Assembly: GCF_001905465.1 (NCBI RefSeq)
Contig: NZ_LISX01000003.1
Span: 205,125-269,124, forward strand
Direction of reading: 5' to 3'
DNA length: 64,000 nt
Origin: Kitasatospora sp. CB01950
Lineage (GTDB): Bacteria > Actinomycetota > Actinomycetes > Streptomycetales > Streptomycetaceae
Shown here: piece after piece, positions 18,033 through 26,072 of the stretch
How the letters are laid out: each line of letters starts with the position of its first letter
How positions within the stretch are numbered: position 1 is the stretch's first letter
Translations under genes and position numbers: made by a program
The notes under the pieces: model-generated
Told to the model about the DNA's origin: nothing
Databases searched by the model: none
What the model saw: the letters and a program-made list of their open reading frames with translations, nothing else

Positions 18033-19187
18033 TCAGGCCGGTGTGGGCCAGCGTGGTCCGGTGTCCGGGTCGCCGAACCACACCCACTGCTCGTGGGGTG
18101 TGGCGGTCATGCCGTAGTCGTACACCTCCGGCCGGTCGAGCCCGATCCATTCGTCCCTGGCGGCGCCGATCTCGTCGGCGAGGCGGCGGGGGCCGCCCTG
18201 GTGGACGAACACGCCGTCGGGTGTGGACGACAGCGTCGCCCAGGACGAGACGCCGTCGTGGATCCACGCGGACACCCCGTCCTCGTCGGTCGCGGTCTCC
18301 ACGTGGACGTCGGGGAGGGCGACCCGCAGGTGGAACAGCAGGTCCCAGTCCTCGAGTTCGGCGGGATCCCGGTCGGTGCGCTGCTCGGGACCGGGCGGGG
18401 CGCTGCGGCGGAGGTCGGCGAAGCCGCGGACCGGGGTGCCGACGGTAGTGGTCCGGTCGGGCATGAACCGGGCCAGGCCCTGGAGCCAGCCGGTCGCGCT
18501 CTTGTGGTCGCCGGCGACGGTGAGGGCGACGTGGCCGAGCCGGCCCCAGGGCGCGACCAGGCGCCCGCCCGGTGCGGTCTGTTCGATCCACGTCCAGGGA
18601 ATCCGTTCGACGGCGTAGGTGGCGATGACACGGTCGAACGGCGCACCGTCGGGCAGACCTGAGCCGCCGTCACCCTCCCGCACGCGCACGTCCAGGCCCG
18701 CGGCCCGAAGGCGGGAGGCGGCGGCCGCAGCGAGGCCGGGGTCGACCTCGATCGAGGCCACCTGGCCGGGCCCGGCGCGGTGGGCGAGCAGCGCGGCGTT
18801 CCATGCGGTGCCGGTGCCGAGTTCCAGGACACGGTGGCCGGGCTCCAGCAGCAGCGAGTCGAGCATGTCGACCACGACGGCCGGCGCGGACAGGCTGGAC
18901 GACGGCAGATCGTCGGCGAGTTGGGTGACCGCGGGCCGGCTCGGGGCGCTGTGGAGCAGCTCCAGCCATCGCCCGGGGGCGGTGTCGCGGTCGACGGGCT
19001 GCCAGGCGTGGCCGTCCCAGTCCCACAGCCGGCCGGGTGCGAACAGGTCGCGGGGAAGCGCGGCGACCGCGGGGCGGATCCACGGCGAGCGCTCCGGCCA
19101 CTGCCCGGTGCGCGCCATCTCCGTGTCGAGGCGCTGCCGCCACACGTCGGCCGTGGACGGGCTCGTGGTGTTGTCGACCGCGGTCAC
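18033..19187 (-). CDS. PIMT-like (isoaspartyl-type) O-methyltransferase, possible RiPP tailoring enzyme
   Basis: A 384-residue SAM methyltransferase of the protein-L-isoaspartate O-methyltransferase group. Motif I is VLELGTGTAWNAALLA (near residues 120-135), the acidic loop is IEVDP (146-150), and a later motif is FDRVIATYAVERIPW. Unlike housekeeping PIMTs (about 220 residues), it has an N-terminal extension of about 100 residues and a C-terminal domain of about 150 residues. This architecture is shared by methyltransferases of ATP-grasp (TgmC-type) and aspartimide-forming peptide systems. The GTG start has AGGGGA six bases upstream. The gene lies 13 bp behind a gene for a 37-residue peptide on the same strand. 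Peptide modification is inference. Confidence 0.88.
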   Translation of the reverse strand: MTAVDNTTSPSTADVWRQRLDTEMARTGQWPERSPWIRPAVAALPRDLFAPGRLWDWDGHAWQPVDRDTAPGRWLELLHSAPSRPAVTQLADDLPSSSLSAPAVVVDMLDSLLLEPGHRVLELGTGTAWNAALLAHRAGPGQVASIEVDPGLAAAAASRLRAAGLDVRVREGDGGSGLPDGAPFDRVIATYAVERIPWTWIEQTAPGGRLVAPWGRLGHVALTVAGDHKSATGWLQGLARFMPDRTTTVGTPVRGFADLRRSAPPGPEQRTDRDPAELEDWDLLFHLRVALPDVHVETATDEDGVSAWIHDGVSSWATLSSTPDGVFVHQGGPRRLADEIGAARDEWIGLDRPEVYDYGMTATPHEQWVWFGDPDTGPRWPTPA

Positions 19188-19200
19188 CGCACGTCCCCTT

Positions 19201-19314
19201 CTACTTCTTGTGCTTGCCGGTGCCCGGCTGGGGCTTGTCGACCTTGCCGTCCGCGTTGCCCGGCGGGGGCGTTCCCGTCCCCGGATCCGGCGTCGGCTTC
19301 TCGTGCTCACCCAT
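19201..19314 (-). CDS. small peptide (37 residues), candidate precursor for the adjacent methyltransferase
   Basis: It begins MGEHEKPTPD and ends GTGKHKK, rich in Pro, Gly, Lys and Thr, with no Cys or Ser. There are three Asp (10, 22, 26), and Asp22 is followed by Gly23 (NADGK), the step most prone to succinimide formation. A strong GGGGAGGAGAG ribosome site lies just before the ATG, and the stop is 13 bp from the methyltransferase start, so both are on one transcript. A housekeeping role for the peptide is also possible. No ATP-grasp, lanthipeptide or protease gene is nearby. Confidence 0.65.
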   Translation of the reverse strand: MGEHEKPTPDPGTGTPPPGNADGKVDKPQPGTGKHKK

Positions 19315-19546
19315 GATCTCTCCTCCCCGATGCCCGGCCGGACCGACCCCGACCGGGTGCCATCGTCCCGCTCCTGCGCCGAGTGCGGAAGGGCGCACAA
19401 GAGTGCTCGGCGCACGCGCCCGATTGACCCAAGCCAAATCAGATGCCGGGCGACCGCTTCGGCGGTCCGGGGAGCATGGTCGGCGTACCTGTGAAGGTGT
19501 TCGGGCAGGTACGGATGAACGTGCCCGGCGAACTGCCAAGGGCACC

Positions 19547-19577
19547 TTGACTTGAAGCGCGCTTGAATCTCTAGGGT
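19547..19577 (+). promoter_or_regulatory. MerR-style promoter of the NmrA-like gene
   Basis: TTGACT (-35) and TAGGGT (-10) are separated by 19 bp, longer than normal. The spacer holds an imperfect palindrome centred on AAGCGCGCTT (CTTGAAGCG / CGCTTGAAT). Overlong spacers with an internal dyad are the hallmark of MerR-family-activated promoters. No MerR gene is in the window. Confidence 0.6.
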
Positions 19578-19616
19578 CCCTTCCAGTTGCTCGTCCGACG
19601 AAGGGGGAAGACGCTC

Positions 19617-20465
19617 GTGATCCTCGTGACAGGGGCCACCGGAAACATCGGAAGTGTTCTGCTGAAGGAACTGCAGGCGTGCGGTGCCGGCCCGATCAGG
19701 GGACTCACCCGTGACGCTGCACGGGCCGCGTTCCCCGAAGGGGTCGAGGTCGTCGAGGGCGACTTCGCCGAGACGGCGGCACTGAAACCCGCTCTGGAGG
19801 GTGTGCGATCGCTGTTCCTCGTGTCGCGTCTGGGCCCGGACGCCGACATCATCGAGGCCGCCCGGCAGGCGGGCGTGGAGCATGTCGTGCTCGTCTCGTC
19901 CATCACCGTCCAGACCCATCCGCACCTCGGCCCCGCCGCGGAGAACCTCGCTGTCGAGCGGCTGCTCCAGGACAGCGGCATGGCCTGGACGATCCTGCGG
20001 CCGACACAGTTCGCCTCGAACGCCCTGATGTGGGCGGCGTCGGTCCGCGAGCGGGAAACGGTCCGCATGCCGTACGCGGACATCGGGCTGCCCACGATCC
20101 ACCCCGCGGACATCGCGTCGGTGGCGCGCGTCGCCCTGACCGAGCCCGGCCACCGGGGCCGGACATACGCACTGACCGGTCCGGAACAGGTGACAGCCCG
20201 CCAGCAGGTCGAGTCCGTCGCGGCGGCGCTCGGACAGGAGGTGCCGTTCGCCGAGATCGGCCGGGAGGAGGCCCACGCCCGGATGACCGCGGTCTTCGGC
20301 GCCGGGACTGCGGATGCGGTGCTCGACGTGATGGGCGGAGACGTCAACGAGGCGCTGCAACAGGTGCGCGACACGGTTGCACAGGTCACCGGCTCAGCGG
20401 CCAGGCCCTTCCATCAGTGGGCATCGGAGAACACTGCAGCCTTCCGCCGACCTTCCTCGCCTTGA
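19617..20465 (+). CDS. NmrA-like NAD(P)-binding oxidoreductase
   Basis: A 282-residue atypical short-chain dehydrogenase of the NmrA/QorB group. The dinucleotide motif is VTGATGNIG at the N-terminus. Further family blocks are VEHVVLVSSITV, ILRPTQFASNAL and the C-terminal substrate region (LTGPEQVTARQQVESVAAAL). The start is taken as GTG directly before ATC-CTC, with GGGGGA nine bases upstream; a TTG ten codons earlier is possible. The role may be quinone or NAD(P)-linked stress reduction; the substrate is not determinable. Confidence 0.88.
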   Translation: MILVTGATGNIGSVLLKELQACGAGPIRGLTRDAARAAFPEGVEVVEGDFAETAALKPALEGVRSLFLVSRLGPDADIIEAARQAGVEHVVLVSSITVQTHPHLGPAAENLAVERLLQDSGMAWTILRPTQFASNALMWAASVRERETVRMPYADIGLPTIHPADIASVARVALTEPGHRGRTYALTGPEQVTARQQVESVAAALGQEVPFAEIGREEAHARMTAVFGAGTADAVLDVMGGDVNEALQQVRDTVAQVTGSAARPFHQWASENTAAFRRPSSP

Positions 20466-20485
20466 GCAGGTCCACTCGTACGCGA

Positions 20486-20507
20486 CCGGGCACGCCCCGG
20501 TGCCCGG
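20486..20507. terminator. hairpin terminator
   Basis: CCGGGCAC pairs with GTGCCCGG across a 6-nt loop, about 20 bp after the NmrA-like gene stop. Confidence 0.55.
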
Positions 20508-20654
20508 GGTGTCCAGGACGTCGTCCCTGATCGGAGTCTTCTGCGCCCCTGGCCGGCGGCTTCCGATCCCGGGCGGGCAGGGGCCGGCCGTCGTTCGGGC
20601 GGCCGGGCTTGTAGGCTCGCGGGGAGGAGCTCTGATTCGTGAAGGGGGAGCCCG

Positions 20655-21974
20655 GTGCGCGCCCGTCGGTGGATAACGTTGGTTGGTGGTGTCGTCGCGC
20701 TGAGCAGCCCGACGCTCGCGTATGCGCGTGGTGGGGGCGGTAGCCACGGGTTCGGGGGCGGTGGCGGCGGGGGCGGTGGTTTCCACGGGTCGACCGGTGG
20801 CGGCTTCGGCTACGGGTTCGTGGCCGGTGGCGGCGGGGGTGGAATCTTCCCGCTGCTGGTGGTCGTGGCCGTGATCCTGCTGGTCCTGTGGATCAGGTAC
20901 CGGCGCCGGAAGGCGAAGCAGGCGGCCGATCTGAACACGGTGTCGGACCGTACGGCGCACCGCGCGGACGCGCAGGCGGACGAGCGTGCCGCCCAGGTCG
21001 GGGCCCGGGTCGATGCCATCGCCGACACGGATGCGACGTTCGACCGCGCCGCGCTGGAGCAGCGGGCGGTCTGGCTGTACACGACCGCCCAGCAGGCCTG
21101 GACCCGGAACGATCACGCCATGCTGCAGCAGATCCTGTCCCCGGTGCTCTACGGCAAGTGGGCGGACGGGCTGCGCGACTACGAGTCGCGCGGCGAGGTC
21201 AACGTGGTGGAGATCGTCTCCGGCCCGGTGGTCCAGCTGGTCGACGTCGCGAATCGCGCGGGCGAGGTGAACGACACCGTCACGTTCCGGATCACCGCGA
21301 CGCTCAACGACTACGTACGCCGCAGCTACGGCGCGGACGCCGTGCGCAAGGACGGCTCGACGCGCCCGGTCGAGTACTGGACGCTGCGCAAGAACCCGGC
21401 CGGGGAGTGGATCGTGTCGTCGATCGAGCAGGCGGCCGAGGGCGCGCACCACCTGACCGACGCCATCGAGACCGACAGCTGGGACCAGAAGGAGGTCGCT
21501 CGCGAGGCGGTGCTGGAGGTGGCCGGGAGGACCGCGGTCAAGGGTGTGAGCGACATCCTGTCGCTCACCAACATCTCGTGGAGCACGGATGCCGACACCG
21601 CCGTCGGCGATCTGAGCGTGCTCGACGGCCGGTTCGACAAGGCTGTTCTCGAGGTCGCCGTCGAGCGGTTCCTGGAGGAGTGGGTCATGAACGACGGCAG
21701 CCTGGACTTCACGTCCGTGCGCACCGTCAACCGCACCGTCATGCGCAACGCCGTCGTCAGGTCGGTCACCGTGCGCTCGCTGGTCTCGCGCGACCCGATC
21801 GTCTTCCGTGTCTCGGTCGACGCGGAGGGCGTCTACTACGAGGTCGACCGGCGCAGCGAGCAGGTGCTCCGCGGCGACGCGCGCGAGCGCAGGCCGATCA
21901 CCTTCGCGTTCGACCTCCGGCTGGACGACACGTCCACCAACGCGTGGACCGTGATCGCCACCGACGTGCAGTAG
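20655..21974 (+). CDS. Tim44-like domain membrane protein
   Basis: A 439-residue protein with a signal-like N-terminus and a Gly-rich stretch (residues ~25-60, polyglycine runs). A transmembrane helix (FPLLVVVAVILLVLW) and a basic stop-transfer RYRRRK follow. The large soluble part contains a Tim44-like fold (TTAQQAWTRNDHAMLQQILS; later EYWTLRKNPAGEWIVSSIEQ). Tim44-like bacterial proteins are membrane-bound and of uncertain role. The GTG start has GGGGGAG upstream. It converges on the sigma-factor gene. Confidence 0.82.
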   Translation: MRARRWITLVGGVVALSSPTLAYARGGGGSHGFGGGGGGGGGFHGSTGGGFGYGFVAGGGGGGIFPLLVVVAVILLVLWIRYRRRKAKQAADLNTVSDRTAHRADAQADERAAQVGARVDAIADTDATFDRAALEQRAVWLYTTAQQAWTRNDHAMLQQILSPVLYGKWADGLRDYESRGEVNVVEIVSGPVVQLVDVANRAGEVNDTVTFRITATLNDYVRRSYGADAVRKDGSTRPVEYWTLRKNPAGEWIVSSIEQAAEGAHHLTDAIETDSWDQKEVAREAVLEVAGRTAVKGVSDILSLTNISWSTDADTAVGDLSVLDGRFDKAVLEVAVERFLEEWVMNDGSLDFTSVRTVNRTVMRNAVVRSVTVRSLVSRDPIVFRVSVDAEGVYYEVDRRSEQVLRGDARERRPITFAFDLRLDDTSTNAWTVIATDVQ

Positions 21975-22026
21975 GCGGAGCCCACGCAGGGCACTCCGCC
22001 GGACCCTGCGGTGCCGGGCAGGCGGG

Positions 22027-22539
22027 TCAGGAGGCGAAGAGGTCGGCGCGGTCCTCGCCGAGGTGGGCCCGCAGGGTGGCCAGGGCGCGCATGCTCTGGG
22101 TCTTCACGACGGAGTTGCTGACCCCCACCATCTCGGCGGTGGCCTCTATGGTGTGGTCCTCCCAGTAGCGCAGCAGCACGATCGCCCGGTCCCTGGCGGT
22201 GAGCAGCGCGAGAGCGTCGATCAGGGTGAGCCGGGTGTCCGCCGAGACGCCCTCCTGGACGGTGTCCGGGATTAGGTCGGGGACCCGGTCGATCGCCACC
22301 TCGCCGGTGCTGCGCAGGCGCTTGTGGTCGAGCAGGCTGTTGAGCAGCACCTTGCGGGCGTAGCCGAACGGGTCGAGGTCCCGGCGGGTGATCCGGGGCC
22401 AGGCGAGGTACATCTTGGTCAGCGTCGTCTGGGTGAGGTCCTGGGCCAAGTGCCAGTCGCGGCACATCAGGTAGGCGATCTGGCGCAGTCTGACCGCTCC
22501 GGCCTCCGCGAACGCGGTGAACTCTGCTTCTTTCCGCAC
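22027..22539 (-). CDS. SigE-family (TIGR02983-type) ECF sigma factor
   Basis: A 170-residue RNA polymerase sigma factor with region 2 (LRQIAYLMCRDWHLAQDLTQ) and region 4 (ALLTARDRAIVLLRYWEDHT, then VSNSVVKTQSMRALATLR). No extracytoplasmic or SnoaL domain is present. Actinobacterial SigE-family factors usually pair with a membrane-anchored partner. Here that partner lies upstream on the same strand, 86 bp away, which is the reverse of the common sigma-first order. Confidence 0.9.
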   Translation of the reverse strand: MRKEAEFTAFAEAGAVRLRQIAYLMCRDWHLAQDLTQTTLTKMYLAWPRITRRDLDPFGYARKVLLNSLLDHKRLRSTGEVAIDRVPDLIPDTVQEGVSADTRLTLIDALALLTARDRAIVLLRYWEDHTIEATAEMVGVSNSVVKTQSMRALATLRAHLGEDRADLFAS

Positions 22540-22625
22540 CAGTGGTGCCCCCTGATCGTGCGTGCGGTGGATCCCGAGTAAAAGGGAGTGCGGCCCCGGA
22601 GGTCCCGGGGCCGCAGCGGGGCAGG

Positions 22626-23438
22626 TCAGTCGAACTGCGGGAGCGACGGGAAGCGGGCGTCCGCGGCCGCGCCCTGGGCGGGCGTCATCATGTTGTGGAA
22701 GGCGGGGTTCCCGGCCAGTTCGGCGGCGGCCTCCTCGGTGAGCGGGAGGACTCCGGGCGGGTTCGTCCTGCCCTCCCGGGCCAGGCAGGTGGCCATCTGC
22801 ACGGTGACGGCGGTGCCGTCGGCGTGGCGGACCGTGACCACGGTGTTCTGGATGCAGTTGTCATCGATGTGGGTGACCCGGACCTGCTGGCCGTACTTGT
22901 CCCGGCGGCAGCCGTCGAACGTCGTGCACTTGGCGTCGGGGGACGCGGAGCCGACGAAGACCCGCATCATGCCCAGGCCCGCCGGAGTCTTGACGTTGAC
23001 CTGGGCGACCGGGACGTCGGCGGCGTACTTGCCGTGCGCCTCGGTCGCGTTGTTCGCGGCGTATCCGCTGGTCTCCAGGCCGGCGGGCAGGGAGTCCAGC
23101 ACCGTCGCGAGCACGGCCGTGCCGCTCACCCGGACCAGGGCGCCGGACGGCGTCGGCGACGGGGTCGAGGACGGGCCCGCCGAGGCGACCGGGGCAGGCG
23201 CGCCACCGGCCGCCGGGCCGACCAGCCCGGTCCCGCCACCGGTGCCGGTGCCGTGCAACTGGCTGCCGGCCAGCGCCACGACGGCCGCCATCGCCAGCGC
23301 CGACCCGGCGACCTGCCCGACCGTCCGGACCCGGCGGGCGCGGCGGCCCTTCCTGGTCGCCTCCGTCACCACGTCACCCAGCGGCGGCGGCGTCAGCGCG
23401 GACAGCTCGTCGCTCAGGTCCAAGCGGAAGTCCTTCAT
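22626..23438 (-). CDS. membrane-anchored partner protein of the SigE-family factor
   Basis: A 270-residue protein with a short cytoplasmic N-terminus (MKDFRLDLSDELSALT), a basic patch (RKGRRARRVR) and one transmembrane helix near residues 38-55. A Pro/Ser/Thr linker follows, then a secreted domain with four or five Cys. Such proteins accompany TIGR02983 sigma factors and are thought to sense or anchor, though no zinc-type anti-sigma HxxxCxxC motif is seen. A GTG four codons upstream is an alternative start. Confidence 0.7.
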   Translation of the reverse strand: MKDFRLDLSDELSALTPPPLGDVVTEATRKGRRARRVRTVGQVAGSALAMAAVVALAGSQLHGTGTGGGTGLVGPAAGGAPAPVASAGPSSTPSPTPSGALVRVSGTAVLATVLDSLPAGLETSGYAANNATEAHGKYAADVPVAQVNVKTPAGLGMMRVFVGSASPDAKCTTFDGCRRDKYGQQVRVTHIDDNCIQNTVVTVRHADGTAVTVQMATCLAREGRTNPPGVLPLTEEAAAELAGNPAFHNMMTPAQGAAADARFPSLPQFD

Positions 23439-23546
23439 CTCTGAACTCACTTCTGTCGTCGTCTTCGCACGCCGGCCATGCGGACCCGCTCGAACGCGGC
23501 TCTGACCTCTACACGGGTGCAGGGACGCGCGGGGTCACAGAAAAGA

Positions 23547-23590
23547 GCCGCCGTTACCCGACCGTGACTTCGCCCTGGTCGGGTGGCGGC
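23547..23590 (-). terminator. intrinsic terminator of the LPETG gene
   Basis: GGTCGGGT/ACCCGACC form an 8-bp stem over a 13-nt loop, extended by GCCGCC/GGCGGC with a small bulge. Read on the minus strand the hairpin is followed by CTCTTTTCTG, a U-rich tail unusual in this GC-rich genome. Confidence 0.75.
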
Positions 23591-23719
23591 GGTGGAGGAG
23601 GTGGCCGTTCTTCCGCATCGTGTGCATACGCTGCGCGAAGTCGCGTTCGTAGAGGGTGAGTTCGATTCGGCGGTGGGGTCCGACGCCTGTGCCGGTCCGG
23701 CGGCCGACGCCCGCGCCGG

Positions 23720-24862
23720 TCAGTGTCTGCGGCGGCTTCGGCCGAAGCGGATCAGTACGGCGCCGGCGGCGGCCATCAGTGCGGCGCTGATGGCCAGGGG
23801 GCCGGTGGAAGGCGATCCGGTTTCGGGGAGGGCCGGGCCGGTCGGGGTCGGCTCGGGGGCGGTCGGGGTTTCGCCGGTGGGGGTGGGCCGGGGGCCGGTG
23901 GGGCTCGGCGTGGGGCTGGGGCTGGGGCTGGGGCCGCAGGGCAGCCATTGGAGCCGGACTTCGCCGTTGCCGCTGCGGACGCCGGTGGTGAACTGGGCTC
24001 CGGCGGGGCCGAGGCTCGAGCCGCCCCCGCCGCCTCCGCCGCCCAACGTGGAGCCGGTGGAGGAACCGCCCGCTCCGCCGCCGACGGCTCCGCCGCCGCC
24101 GCCCCCGCCGGTGCCCATGTGGGGGTCGCCGAGGTTGAGTGCGCCGTTCCCGCCGGTCATGCCGTTCGCGGACCCGCCCGCCACGCCCGGCGGGTCTCCG
24201 TCGAACGTCGGGGTGCCGCCCGCCCCGCCCGCACCGCCCGCGCCGCCGGACGCGCCGCCCTGGCCGGAGCCCGGGGCGGCGGGCGTCATGCCGCTCTCGC
24301 CGCTCTGGCCGCCCGCGCCGCCCGCACCGGTGCCGTCGTCGGCGAAGCTGCCCGCGCCGCCGCCCCCGCCACCTGCGACGACGACCGTGGCGCTGTCGAG
24401 GGCGACGGTCGTGGCTCCGCCGCCGCCGGCCGCGACGGCCCCGTTGCCCGGTGACGGCTCGTTGTTGTAGGCGCCGCCCTGGCCGCCGCCGCCGTAGCCG
24501 CCGTGCGGGGGGCTGCCGTCGGTGAGGCTGCCGCCGCTGCCCGCGCCGGCCACGTTCACGGTCAGCACCTGCCCGCTGTGGACGTCCAGCGTCGCGCGGA
24601 CCTCGGCGCCCAGGCCGCCCGGCGACCCGTAGACCGCGTTGCCGCCCGCGCCGCCGAACGCGGTCACGTCCACCTGGCACACGTCGTCGGGCACGGTGAC
24701 GGACTCGGGGTTGCCGGTGAACACGAAGTCCACCGTGCCGCCCGGGGCCGTCACCGCCGATGGCAGGGCCCGGGCCGCGCAGGCGGCGGGAACGGCCAGG
24801 ACCAGGCCGGAGCTCAGAGCGAGGGCGCAGGCAGCGCGCAGGGTGCGGTGTGGGTGTCTCAT
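23720..24862 (-). CDS. Gly-rich cell-wall protein with LPETG sorting signal
   Basis: A 380-residue exported protein. The signal peptide (residues ~1-30) is followed by a segment VDFVFTGNPESVTVPDDVCQ. The long Gly-rich domain (GGGGGGGAG-type runs, residues ~60-300) resembles bacterial Gly-rich secreted domains, and then comes a Pro/Thr linker of PTPTG repeats. The C-terminus is a complete sortase signal: LPETG at 345-349, a hydrophobic helix and RRRH. Streptomycete class E sortases prefer LAxTG, so the canonical LPxTG form suggests a different sortase class. No sortase gene is nearby. Confidence 0.87.
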   Translation of the reverse strand: MRHPHRTLRAACALALSSGLVLAVPAACAARALPSAVTAPGGTVDFVFTGNPESVTVPDDVCQVDVTAFGGAGGNAVYGSPGGLGAEVRATLDVHSGQVLTVNVAGAGSGGSLTDGSPPHGGYGGGGQGGAYNNEPSPGNGAVAAGGGGATTVALDSATVVVAGGGGGGAGSFADDGTGAGGAGGQSGESGMTPAAPGSGQGGASGGAGGAGGAGGTPTFDGDPPGVAGGSANGMTGGNGALNLGDPHMGTGGGGGGGAVGGGAGGSSTGSTLGGGGGGGGSSLGPAGAQFTTGVRSGNGEVRLQWLPCGPSPSPSPTPSPTGPRPTPTGETPTAPEPTPTGPALPETGSPSTGPLAISAALMAAAGAVLIRFGRSRRRH

Positions 24863-25001
24863 GCCTGCACGATATGCTCACGTAAAGTGTCAGATCCGCT
24901 ACATGGCGTGACCATTTGAATGTGTCGCAGTGCCCTCCACCGGACCCTGCACGTTCCCTCGTCGACATCGACCGCTGGTGGCCCCTGGGCGCGGGCTCGG
25001 G

Positions 25002-25997
25002 TCAGTTCCGCGGGACGAGGGTGTTCTCGTTGGTGCGGCCGGCGGCGAAGTCGTCGATGTTGCGGAGGGTGGCGTCGATGATCTGGCCGACGGCGGTGTG
25101 GGTGAAGTAGGCCTGGTGGCTGGTGACGAGGACCTGGGGGAAGGTGATGAGGCGGGCGAGGGTGTCGTCGGTGATGCCCTGGATGGAGCGGTCGGTGAAG
25201 AAGACGCCGGTCTCCTCCTCGTAGACGTCGAGGCCGACGCCGGCCAGGCGGCCCGCGCGCAGGGTCTCGACCAGGGCGGCGCTGTCGAGGAGGCCGCCGC
25301 GGCTGGAGTTGACGAGGATGGCGTCGTCCTTCATCCGGGCCAGCGCGGCCGCGTCGATGATGTGGTGGGTGGCCGGGAGGAGGGGGACGTGGAGGCTGAT
25401 CAGGTCGGCGCGGGTGAGGAGTTCGGGCAGTTCGGTGTACGCCATGCCGAGGTCGACGCAGGCGGGGTTGGGCGCGATGTCCCAGCCGAGCAGGTGGGTG
25501 CCGAAGCCGGCGGCGATGCGGGCGAAGCACTCGCCGATCTTGCCGGTGCCGATGACGCCGACGGTCATGCCGTGGATGTCGCGGCCGAGGAGCCCGTCGA
25601 GGCGGAAGTCGAACTCGCGGGAGCGGTTGGCGGCGCGGCTGAGGCGGCGGTTGACGGCGAGGGCGAGCGCCCAGGCGTGCTCGGCGACCGCGTACGGGCT
25701 GTAGTGGGAGACCCGGGCGATGGTGAGGCCGAGTTCGGCGGCGGCGTCCAGGTCGATGTTGTTGAAGCCGGTGGCGCGTTGGGCGACGACCCGGGTGCCG
25801 CCGGCGGCGAGGACGGCGAGGGTCGGGGCGTCCAGGACGTCGTTGACGCTGCTGCTGACGGCCGGGTAGCCGGCGGCGAGCGGGGCGGTGTCGCGGTTGA
25901 GGAATACGGCGAGGGTGCGCAGCGGGTGCCGGCCCGCGAAGGCCTTCTCCAGGAGCGGCTGTTCGTCTGCTTGGACGCCGTACGCGAGGATCTCCAT
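25002..25997 (-). CDS. ldhA: D-2-hydroxyacid (D-lactate) dehydrogenase
   Basis: A 331-residue NAD-dependent dehydrogenase close to fermentative D-lactate dehydrogenase LdhA. The N-terminal catalytic domain has QRATGFNNIDLDAA. The nucleotide fold motif is VGVIGTGKIG. The catalytic Arg is in VNSSRGGLLD, the Glu in LDVYEEE and the His in TSHQAYFT. It interconverts pyruvate and D-lactate and could serve NADH disposal when oxygen is short. Its stop lies 24 bases past the Asn of the final LVPRN; the flanking noncoding gap to the LPETG gene is 139 bp. Confidence 0.93.
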   Translation of the reverse strand: MEILAYGVQADEQPLLEKAFAGRHPLRTLAVFLNRDTAPLAAGYPAVSSSVNDVLDAPTLAVLAAGGTRVVAQRATGFNNIDLDAAAELGLTIARVSHYSPYAVAEHAWALALAVNRRLSRAANRSREFDFRLDGLLGRDIHGMTVGVIGTGKIGECFARIAAGFGTHLLGWDIAPNPACVDLGMAYTELPELLTRADLISLHVPLLPATHHIIDAAALARMKDDAILVNSSRGGLLDSAALVETLRAGRLAGVGLDVYEEETGVFFTDRSIQGITDDTLARLITFPQVLVTSHQAYFTHTAVGQIIDATLRNIDDFAAGRTNENTLVPRN

Positions 25998-26059
25998 GCG
26001 GCGAAGGCTAACCCCCGGGGTGCGCGTGGTGGGCCACGACGCGCCCCGGGGGCGGGAGT

Positions 26060-26072
26060 TGACGGACCGTCA
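26060..26072. repeat. TGACGGANCGTCA palindrome, copy A
   Basis: TGACGGACCGTCA overlaps the pfkA stop codon: the gene's TGA is the first triplet of the palindrome on the minus strand. Two further exact copies are at 49232-49244 and 51582-51594. Confidence 0.7.

Noticed and set aside
20655..20850. Gly-rich stretch at the start of the Tim44-like protein considered as a separate small secreted peptide
   Set aside because: It is continuous in frame with the membrane helix and Tim44-like domain and shares one start.
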